A DNA stretch of 5,027 nucleotides. It comes from Gemmatimonadota bacterium (GTDB taxonomy: Bacteria > ARS69). The stretch is from NCBI GenBank assembly GCA_021604925.1, contig BQJX01000268.1, positions 1 to 5,027 of the forward strand, written 5' to 3'. The notes under the pieces are model-generated. The model had not been told where the DNA came from and searched no databases. It worked only from the letters and a program-made list of their open reading frames with translations. Position numbers and translations under genes: made by a program. Positions 1 through 4,834 of the stretch are shown here, one piece after another. Positions within the stretch are counted from its first letter, which is position 1. Each line of letters starts with the position of its first letter.

Positions 1-935
1 TGGCGACTCTCGCGGACGAAGTCGAGAAGATGAATCATCCCCTCCACGTTGACGGCGAGCGCGTCGCGCAGATCCGGGTTGAACTCCGTGAGGCCGGCGC
101 AGCTCACCACCACGTCCACCGTGTCGGACAGCTCCCGCGCCACCGCGTCTTGCAGGCCCAGATTGGGTGCGGTCACGTCGCCGTCCACCGCGCGGATGCG
201 ATCGCCGAGCACTTCGCGCAGGGGCTGCCGCCCCGACGATCGCAGCGACTCGAACACGGGCGACTCGTCCAGCATGGCCGTGAGTCGCGCTTCGGCGGAA
301 ACCTCGCCCTTGCGACGCAGCAGCACGGTCACGCGATCCAGCTCCGGCAGATCCCGCAGCAGGCTGGCCAGCCACACCTTGCCGATGAAGCCCGAACCGC
401 CGACCAGGAACAGGTGACGACCGCGGAGCGATTCCCGCACGGAGAGATGTTCGGGTCGCGCGTAGTTCGTGGCCGGGTCGCCGAACACCGCACACGGGCG
501 CGGTAGCGGGTCCACGGTCTGCTCCTGCAACTCCGTGAAACTTCGCCCGGTGGCGGCACCGTCGCGATACTCGAGCCGACGGGCCACGAAGCGTTGCACG
601 CCGAGGTAGCGGGCGAGCGGACGAACGACATGGTCGAGACCGCGGCTCTCCAGGATCACCGACTTGCCGTCGGCAACGGCGCTCCGCACTTTCTCCACGC
701 CTTCGGAGCGGAGGCGGGGCTTGAGCGACACATCGAAGAACGTCTCGCCGAGCGCTTCCAACCGATCCCACGTCTTGCCGCGCAGCGGACGCGGCATGTG
801 CGGCCCTTCCCGAAGCAGGAACGGGCGCAGGTTCCCGGTCGCGCGACCCAGGAGCTCGTTTTCGACGGAGATGCGGACGGTTTCGCGAACCGGCGCACCC
901 GAAAGGCGCAGCGATGGCTGTGGACTGGTCGGCAC
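1..935 (-). CDS. Fatty acyl-CoA reductase-like SDR protein with N-terminal degenerate HAD-like domain (3' end outside window)
   Basis: The first 311 residues are visible; the frame is open to the window edge. Residues about 174-311 form the start of a Rossmann fold of the male-sterility/fatty-acyl-reductase type (NAD_binding_4): the dinucleotide loop GGSGFIG at 179-185, a VLLRRKGEVSAEARL stretch, a GDVTAPNLGL segment at 252-261, and a DVVVSCAGLTEFNPDLRDAL segment followed by the family's NVEG at 296-299. Such enzymes reduce fatty acyl thioesters with NADPH, or act on related activated acids; the catalytic Tyr/Lys lie beyond the edge, so substrate and activity cannot be stated. Residues about 59-131 resemble the middle of a HAD-IB phosphatase (GKSVILESRGLDHVVRPLA, then LEYRDGAATGR), but the DxDxT nucleophile motif and the later Lys and Asp motifs are not visible. 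The start is a GTG with GAGGAG five bases upstream; another in-frame GTG seven codons earlier has no such site. The protein looks cytosolic, with no signal peptide or membrane segment in the visible part. The nearest gene upstream ends 115 bases away on the same strand. Confidence 0.82.
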   Translation of the reverse strand, partial: MPTSPQPSLRLSGAPVRETVRISVENELLGRATGNLRPFLLREGPHMPRPLRGKTWDRLEALGETFFDVSLKPRLRSEGVEKVRSAVADGKSVILESRGLDHVVRPLARYLGVQRFVARRLEYRDGAATGRSFTELQEQTVDPLPRPCAVFGDPATNYARPEHLSVRESLRGRHLFLVGGSGFIGKVWLASLLRDLPELDRVTVLLRRKGEVSAEARLTAMLDESPVFESLRSSGRQPLREVLGDRIRAVDGDVTAPNLGLQDAVARELSDTVDVVVSCAGLTEFNPDLRDALAVNVEGMIHLLDFVRESR

Positions 936-940
936 GGGAA

Positions 941-946
941 CTCCTC
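941..946 (-). promoter_or_regulatory. Ribosome binding site deciding the GTG start of the reductase gene
   Basis: The minus strand reads GAGGAG, five bases before the GTG at 935. This picks that GTG over the in-frame GTG 21 bases upstream, which lacks a purine-rich site at the right distance. Confidence 0.7.
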
Positions 947-992
947 GACGGGGCACCGGGCGGGTAAGACCCCGTCCGATCGGAAGGCCGCT

Positions 993-1021
993 ATTGTGAA
1001 GCAGGATGCCCCGTCGATCAA
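993..1021 (-). promoter_or_regulatory. Candidate sigma-70-type promoter for the reductase gene
   Basis: On the minus strand TTGATC (1021-1016) is followed after exactly 17 bases by CACAAT (998-993). Each hexamer matches four of six consensus positions, and the spacing is optimal. Transcription would begin near 986 and give a leader of about 50 bases before the GTG at 935. This suggests the reductase can be transcribed independently of the kinase/regulator pair upstream. The call rests on sequence similarity only. Confidence 0.4.
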
Positions 1022-1029
1022 GGAGTGCG

Positions 1030-1044
1030 GGCGGCCTGACCGCC
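1030..1044 (-). terminator. Weak hairpin after the NtrC-type regulator, possible terminator
   Basis: GGCGG and CCGCC flank a five-base loop, starting six bases after the stop codon of the regulator gene. There is no run of T after it on the minus strand, so it does not meet the rule for an intrinsic terminator. It may only slow polymerase or protect the 3' end. Confidence 0.2.
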
Positions 1045-1050
1045 GGACGG

Positions 1051-2436
1051 CTAGGAGCCGGCCCGGGCGGAATCCGGCCGCGCGGCCTCCTCCTCCTCCT
1101 CGTTCCCGTAGTCCTTCAGGCGGTTGTAGAGGGTCTTGAGGCTGACTCCCAGGACCTTGGCCGCCTCCCGCTTGTTGCCCTCGTGGTGCTTCAGGGTGGC
1201 GATAATCAGGGCCTTTTCGGACTGCTCCAGGGAGGTGCCCACCTCGAACGTGAGATTTTCGCCCTCGGGTGCCCCGTGCCGTCGGGGCCCGATGGGGACG
1301 TCGTCGGGGCCGATTTCCTCCAGAGCCATGATGAAGGCCCGCTCGACCACGTTCTTGAGCTCCCGGACATTTCCCGGCCACAGGTGGTGCCGCAGTCGAT
1401 CGTAGGCCGGATCGGTCATCCGCTTGGACGTTCCCGACCGCCGGTTGAGCTCGTCCAGGAAGCCCTGGGCCAGCAGACGGACATCCTCGCCGCGGTTGCG
1501 CAGCGGCGGCAGCTCCAGGGGGAACACGTTCAACCGGTAGAGAAGGTCCTCGCGGAGTTTCCCGCTGGCGACCGCTTCGTTCGGTGCGCGATTCGTGGCC
1601 GAGATCACGCGAACGTCCACCTTCTGCGACGCCGACCCGCCGATGCGCGTGACCTCGCCGGTCTCCAGGACCCGCAGCAGTTTCACCTGCAGTTCCAGCG
1701 GCATCTCCGTGATCTCGTCGAGGAACAGCGTGCCGCCGTCCGCCCGCTCGAAGATCCCCTGTCGTCGTCCTTCTGCTCCGGTGAAACTTCCGCGCTCGTG
1801 CCCGAAGATCTCGGACTCGATCAGATTGGGGGGCATGGCCCCGCAGTTGATCGGCAGGAACGCCTTGCTGGCGCGCAGGCTCAGTCGGTGGATCGTGCGG
1901 GCGGCGACTTCTTTTCCGGTGCCGGTTTCGCCCGTGATCAGCACGGTGGTGTCGGTGGGCGCCACGCGTTCGATCTGGTCGTAGATGGTCTGCATGGACT
2001 GCGATCCGCCCAGGATCTCGCCAAAGCGACCCAGGCTCCGCAGCTCCCCGCGCAACGCGTCGATCTCGCGCCGGAGCTCCAGGCTCTTCTGCACGCCCAT
2101 CAGGATCCGACGCAGTCGCGGCGGCTCGATGGGCTTGGTCAGATAGTCCACGGCCCCGCCGCGCATGGCTTCCACGGCGGAGTTGATGGATCCCTGGCCC
2201 GTCACCACCAGCACCTGGATGTGCGGCGATTCCTTGAGATCATCCAGGAGTTCCAGGCCGGTTCCATCGGGCAGGTACAGATCGATGATGGCCAGGTCCG
2301 GCTCGTGGCTGAGCAGCGCGGCGCGGGCCTGCTCCAGGGTCTCGGCGGTCTGAACCTGGAAGCCTTCCTGCTCCACCCATTCGGCCAGGGCGCGGAGGCT
2401 CCCCGGATCGTCGTCGATCAGGAGGGCGTGCGGCAT
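1051..2436 (-). CDS. NtrC-family sigma-54-dependent response regulator
   Basis: A 461-residue protein, the usual length for the family, with all three NtrC domains. Receiver (1-115): acidic pocket DDD at 8-10, phosphoacceptor D52 in IIDLYLPDGTG, T79 and K101. AAA+ domain (about 140-370): Walker A GETGTGKE at 169-176, sigma-54-contact loop GSFTGA at 216-221, Walker B GGTLFLDE at 234-241, LREDLLYRLNVF at 294-305 with the arginine-finger region, and sensor II WPGNVRELKN at 353-362. C-terminal Fis-type helix-turn-helix at about 407-443 (GNKREAAKVLGVSLKTLYNRL). It is expected to bind enhancer DNA and, when phosphorylated, use ATP to open sigma-54 RNA polymerase complexes. The start ATG has AGGAGAG six bases upstream, inside the 3' end of the kinase gene; the 19-base overlap suggests translational coupling and a cognate pair. 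A longer reading from the GTG at 3243 is antisense-style shadow over the kinase gene. The tail carries five glutamates in a row. Target genes are unknown. Confidence 0.96.
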   Translation of the reverse strand: MPHALLIDDDPGSLRALAEWVEQEGFQVQTAETLEQARAALLSHEPDLAIIDLYLPDGTGLELLDDLKESPHIQVLVVTGQGSINSAVEAMRGGAVDYLTKPIEPPRLRRILMGVQKSLELRREIDALRGELRSLGRFGEILGGSQSMQTIYDQIERVAPTDTTVLITGETGTGKEVAARTIHRLSLRASKAFLPINCGAMPPNLIESEIFGHERGSFTGAEGRRQGIFERADGGTLFLDEITEMPLELQVKLLRVLETGEVTRIGGSASQKVDVRVISATNRAPNEAVASGKLREDLLYRLNVFPLELPPLRNRGEDVRLLAQGFLDELNRRSGTSKRMTDPAYDRLRHHLWPGNVRELKNVVERAFIMALEEIGPDDVPIGPRRHGAPEGENLTFEVGTSLEQSEKALIIATLKHHEGNKREAAKVLGVSLKTLYNRLKDYGNEEEEEAARPDSARAGS

Positions 2437-3206
2437 TCGTCGCTCTCCTGCGTGAGGATGGCCGGGATCGGCTTGGCGGCGGGCCAGCGGATCTCGGCGC
2501 GCGTTCCGCTGAATTCTCCCGGTCCCAGATGGATCGTCCCCCCGTGTTCCAGGACGATTTCCCGGGCGATCGCGAGTCCGAGTCCCGACCGCCCCTCCTT
2601 CGTCGACACGTGCCTCTCGAACACCCGGTCGCCCCACTCGATCGGCAACCCCGGACCATCGTCCTCCACCACCCATTGCACTTCCCCCTTGGTCCGTCGG
2701 GCGCTGACGAAGAGCGTGCCGCCGTTCGCCATGGCCTCCAACGCGTTGACCGCCACTCCCAGGAACACGTGCTCCACTCCGCTGTCGATGGAGATCACCG
2801 GCAGGGGAGATTCCGGGAGCTCGGTTCGGATCCGCACCCCACGGAGGAGCGCCTGCTGCCGGAGCAGACGCAGCATCCACGGCAACCGCTCGACCAGATC
2901 GATGGTCTCGCGTTGTCCCGCCGTGGGCTCGGGCAGCGACAGAAGGCCCGGCAGGGCCTCCACGAGCCGACGCAGCTCCCGGCGGATCTCTTCCACGTTC
3001 TCGACCTGACGCCAGCGAGCCTCCTCGGAAGGAGTTCCCTGGCTCAGGGATCGACCCAGCAGATCCAGCAGCAGGGTCGCGGTGTTCAACGGCGCCTTCA
3101 GATCGTGGATCAGCGCGCCCTGCAGCAACCGACGAAGCCGCGCGCGATCGGCGGCCCGCAGGTCCAGGGCCAGTGCGCGGGTCTCGTCGGAAGGGTAGGT
3201 GGACAT
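2418..3206 (-). CDS. Short soluble histidine kinase without a sensor domain
   Basis: A 262-residue protein that is almost only a kinase core. The dimerisation/phosphoacceptor helix carries LIHDLKAPLN at 32-41, with H34 as the likely phosphorylated histidine. The ATP-binding HATPase_c domain follows: N box VNALEAM at 153-159, G1 box DDGPGLP at 182-188, F box FERHVSTKEG at 196-205 and G2 box SGLGLAIA at 207-214. There is no transmembrane segment, PAS or GAF domain: only 33 mostly charged residues precede the histidine. It should autophosphorylate in the cytoplasm and pass phosphate to D52 of the overlapping NtrC-type regulator; the signal probably arrives through a partner protein. ATG at 3206 is the only reasonable start, since no in-frame ATG, GTG or TTG was found over about 100 bases upstream. 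Its ribosome site is poor: GGAG lies 13 bases away (3223-3220), so translation may be weak. Kinase identity is secure; the partner is inferred from overlap. Confidence 0.94.
   Translation of the reverse strand: MSTYPSDETRALALDLRAADRARLRRLLQGALIHDLKAPLNTATLLLDLLGRSLSQGTPSEEARWRQVENVEEIRRELRRLVEALPGLLSLPEPTAGQRETIDLVERLPWMLRLLRQQALLRGVRIRTELPESPLPVISIDSGVEHVFLGVAVNALEAMANGGTLFVSARRTKGEVQWVVEDDGPGLPIEWGDRVFERHVSTKEGRSGLGLAIAREIVLEHGGTIHLGPGEFSGTRAEIRWPAAKPIPAILTQESDECRTPS
2443..2449 (-). promoter_or_regulatory. Ribosome binding site of the NtrC-type regulator, inside the kinase gene
   Basis: The minus strand reads AGGAGAG, six bases before the ATG at 2436. It confirms the start of the receiver domain and lies within the last codons of the kinase gene, as expected for coupled translation. 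Confidence 0.75.
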
Positions 3207-3443
3207 GATCAGTGGGTTGCTCCGCCGAAACCTGCGAGTCCACGATCGCCCGGCTGGCGATCCGCGTCTCGCAGGGAGGATCTGTTGAAAATCTTCACTT
3301 CCTCGATAGATCAGGCACTCTCCGTGCTAGCAGATTCGGGCCATTTTCCGGGCGGGCGGGGCCGCGAGCGTCCAGAGCGCCTACGAGGGCATCCCGGGCG
3401 GTCTCGCCTCCGCCGGCGTCGGACCGGGGGGGCGTGCTTTTGT

Positions 3444-3480
3444 AATAATTGCACTTTTCGAGGAAGGATGTGCAAAAATT
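3444..3480. repeat. AT-rich imperfect inverted repeat (operator-like)
   Basis: Arms AATAATTGCAC (3444-3454) and GTGCAAAAATT (3470-3480) are complementary at 9 of 11 positions, including a perfect TTGCAC/GTGCAA core, around a 15-base spacer. The block is strikingly AT-rich in otherwise GC-rich DNA. It lies about 240 bases upstream of the kinase start. No T run follows either arm, which argues against a terminator. A regulator site or part of an untranslated leader are the likelier readings. Confidence 0.45.
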
Positions 3481-3534
3481 TCACGATGGCGGGCGAGCGG
3501 GAGGACCGGAAGCGCCGGAAATGCGGAGGCTTGG

Positions 3535-3605
3535 GCCCGGAGAGCCGAGGTTTCTGCCCGGAGAGTGAGCGGCGGTGCGGGTTTCCTGATTCGCCGCCCG
3601 GGGAG
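3535..3605. repeat. Direct repeat GCCCGGAGAG, two perfect copies and one near copy
   Basis: GCCCGGAGAG occurs at 3535-3544 and 3556-3565, a period of 21 bases or two helical turns. A third copy with one change, GCCCGGGGAG, is at 3596-3605, 40 bases further on. All three lie on the same strand within 90 bases past the stop codon of the cyclase gene and 330-400 bases upstream of the kinase start. Same-face spacing is what a DNA-binding protein would use, but GC-rich sequence can give such repeats by chance. Confidence 0.4.
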
Positions 3606-3621
3606 GTCACGCGCGGTCGGA

Positions 3622-4590
3622 TCAGCCGGCGGTCAGGTTCCGCCCTCGGTGCTTGGCCTGGTAGAGGGCCTCGTCCGCCGAGTTGATCAGTTGCTGGGTC
3701 TCCGTGCCGTCATCGCGGTAGGTGGCCACTCCGATGCTCAGGGTGACCCGGCCGAGCGGCTGGGACTCCCGACCGTGGAACGGGAACTCCTCCACGAGCC
3801 GCCGGATCGACTCCGCCACCCCGATCGCCGCGGCCTTTTCGAGCCCGGGGATCAGGGCCACGAGCTCCTCGCCGCCGTACCGGGCCACGATCGCCGGGCT
3901 CTTCAACTCCGCCGTGAGCATCTCCGCCAGTTGGCGAAGGACCTGGTCACCCGCCAGGTGCCCATGGGTGTCGTTGTAGTGCTTGAAGTGGTCCACATCC
4001 ATGAACAGGATCGATAGCGTCTCGCCGCTTCGCTCGACCAGGCTGATCTGCCGGACCAACTGCTCGCGGAAGTACCGGTGATTGAACAGCCCGGTCAGGC
4101 CATCCTTGTCGGCCTGGTCCTTGAGGCTGTCGGCGAGCGTCTGCAGTGACACGTTCGCCTTCTGCAGTTCCTGGGCGCTGCTCATCAGGTCCCGAACCAG
4201 GCGCCGGTTCTCCCGGACCAGCGCCACCTTCTCCTCGGCGCGCTTGGCGACGGCCACGATCCACTCGAGTTCGTCGAACGGCTTGGTCAGGAAATCGTAG
4301 GCGCCGGCCCGCAACGCGCGCGTGGTGGACTCCACGGACGCGTGGCTGGTCATGATGATCACGACCGTGTCGGCGTCGATTCTCCGGACCTCGTCGAGCA
4401 GATCGAGCCCGCTCAGACCGCCCATCACGATATCGGTGATCACGATGTCGAACGGCTGCTCCCGGAAGGTTCGCAGCGCCTCTTCTGCGCTTGCGGCGGT
4501 GGCGACCTCGTGACCTTCTTCCAGAAGGACCTCGGACACGATCAGTCGCAGGCTCTCTTCGTCGTCGACGACCAGGATCCGGGAACTCAT
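3622..4590 (-). CDS. Response regulator with receiver and GGDEF domains, probable diguanylate cyclase
   Basis: A 322-residue protein with the single-receiver REC-GGDEF layout of WspR. Receiver (1-115): DDE at 9-11 (VVDDEESLR), phosphoacceptor D53 in ITDIVMGG, T81 and K103 in FLTKPF. A charged, probably coiled-coil linker spans about 116-160. The GGDEF domain (161-318) begins with DKDGLTGLFNHRYF and has the metal/substrate segment FMDVDHFKHYND (D198, D200), GHLAGDQVL, and the signature GGEEL at 239-243. It should make cyclic di-GMP from two GTP after phosphorylation and dimerisation. The position of the RxxD inhibitory site holds KSPA (230-233), so feedback inhibition by product is probably absent. 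The ATG start has GAAAGGG seven bases upstream; the frame stays open further upstream, but that part has no domain and runs antisense to the divergent gene. No kinase sits in the same operon here. The visible gene on the other side of the gap, a PAS protein, is a possible partner. Confidence 0.95.
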   Translation of the reverse strand: MSSRILVVDDEESLRLIVSEVLLEEGHEVATAASAEEALRTFREQPFDIVITDIVMGGLSGLDLLDEVRRIDADTVVIIMTSHASVESTTRALRAGAYDFLTKPFDELEWIVAVAKRAEEKVALVRENRRLVRDLMSSAQELQKANVSLQTLADSLKDQADKDGLTGLFNHRYFREQLVRQISLVERSGETLSILFMDVDHFKHYNDTHGHLAGDQVLRQLAEMLTAELKSPAIVARYGGEELVALIPGLEKAAAIGVAESIRRLVEEFPFHGRESQPLGRVTLSIGVATYRDDGTETQQLINSADEALYQAKHRGRNLTAG

Positions 4591-4597
4591 GCAACGG

Positions 4598-4604
4598 CCC
4601 TTTC
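4598..4604 (-). promoter_or_regulatory. Ribosome binding site of the REC-GGDEF gene
   Basis: The minus strand reads GAAAGGG, seven bases before the ATG at 4590. It fixes the start at the beginning of the receiver domain and argues against the much longer upstream extension of the frame. Confidence 0.65.
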
Positions 4605-4654
4605 GGTTTTCACTCGCACGAAGCGCACGCCTCTCGTTGGAGATCGGGTCTCGG

Positions 4655-4670
4655 ACGTGTATCGGCACGT
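4655..4670. repeat. Short perfect inverted repeat ACGTG-N6-CACGT, operator-like
   Basis: Five-base arms at 4655-4659 and 4666-4670 flank six bases, giving a 16-bp dyad typical in size for a dimeric helix-turn-helix protein. It sits 65-80 bases upstream of the cyclase ATG, where its promoter should be. No clear -35/-10 pair was found around it, so the role is inferred from position. Confidence 0.35.
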
Positions 4671-4688
4671 TGCCCCGGTTCTCTGAGG

Positions 4689-4730
4689 GCCGGACCGAAA
4701 AAGGCGCCAAGGTGGATGCGTCGGTCCGGC
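4689..4730. repeat. Perfect 10-bp inverted repeat with 22-base spacer between the divergent genes
   Basis: GCCGGACCGA at 4689-4698 is the exact reverse complement of TCGGTCCGGC at 4721-4730. The arm centres are 32 bases apart, about three helical turns. Each arm also contains a small dyad of its own (CGG-A-CCG), so two dimers could bind. It lies 99 bases upstream of the cyclase start and 105 bases upstream of the divergent gene's start, close to the midpoint, so it could control both. As RNA on the plus strand it would form a strong hairpin followed by only three T. Confidence 0.55.
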
Positions 4731-4820
4731 TTTGGAGTCGCCCAACCGCCCGACATCCGTTCAGACCTTTCGCGCGCGCGCCGATGGAAAGAGCGGGGCT
4801 CTCCCTTTCCCGGAACCACC

Positions 4821-4825
4821 AGGAG
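4821..4825 (+). promoter_or_regulatory. Ribosome binding site deciding the GTG start of the divergent gene
   Basis: AGGAG stands nine bases before the GTG at 4835. The in-frame ATG at 4784 has no purine-rich site before it, and an in-frame GTG at 4712 has only AAAAAGG and would add an Arg/Pro-rich stretch that overlaps the inverted repeat. Confidence 0.6.
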
Positions 4826-4834
4826 ATCCACTTC

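Larger units (their letters stand above)
3207..3621. other. 415-base intergenic region upstream of the kinase/regulator pair
   Basis: No reading frame here looks coding: the candidate peptides on both strands are rich in Arg, Pro and Ser, carry no recognisable motif and have no ribosome site. The region holds three copies of a 10-bp sequence near the end of the cyclase gene, an AT-rich island with an inverted repeat at 3444-3480, and a small GCAC/GTGC hairpin at 3315-3327. It presumably contains the 3' end of the cyclase transcript and the promoter of the kinase gene. I see no convincing -35/-10 pair, no intrinsic terminator with a T run, and no sigma-54 site with correct spacing and direction. 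A small RNA cannot be excluded. Confidence 0.6.

Noticed and set aside
945..985. Sigma-54 promoter before the reductase gene (a GG-N10-GC match)
   Set aside because: Only the GG and GC fit; the other consensus bases do not. The sigma-70-like pair just upstream is a better candidate.
1084..1101. Run of five GAG codons near the end of the NtrC-type regulator
   Set aside because: It is a short trinucleotide repeat giving a polyglutamate tail; slippage could vary its length in frame, but nothing indicates a phase-variation role.
1006..3009. Long plus-strand open frame of 667 codons opposite the kinase/regulator genes
   Set aside because: It is the mirror of real genes in GC-rich DNA, where stop codons are rare on the opposite strand. 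It shows no domain, and the minus-strand genes carry complete family motifs.
2437..3243. Extension of the NtrC-type regulator upstream to a GTG at 3243 (730 residues)
   Set aside because: The added part has no domain, is Arg/Gly/Pro-rich, and lies in another frame over a complete histidine kinase gene. The ATG at 2436 has a good ribosome site and begins exactly at the receiver domain.
3315..3327. CIRCE-like heat-shock element
   Set aside because: The GCAC/GTGC arms resemble part of CIRCE, but the spacer is five bases and the outer bases do not match, so the HrcA site pattern is not met.
3212..3610. Small open frames on both strands in the 415-base gap
   Set aside because: The peptides are Arg/Pro/Ser-rich, lack motifs and ribosome sites, and span the AT-rich island and repeats.
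4771..4780. Alternating CG tract before the PAS-like gene
   Set aside because: Ten bases of alternating CG can adopt unusual DNA form, but this is short and common in GC-rich genomes, so no function is claimed.
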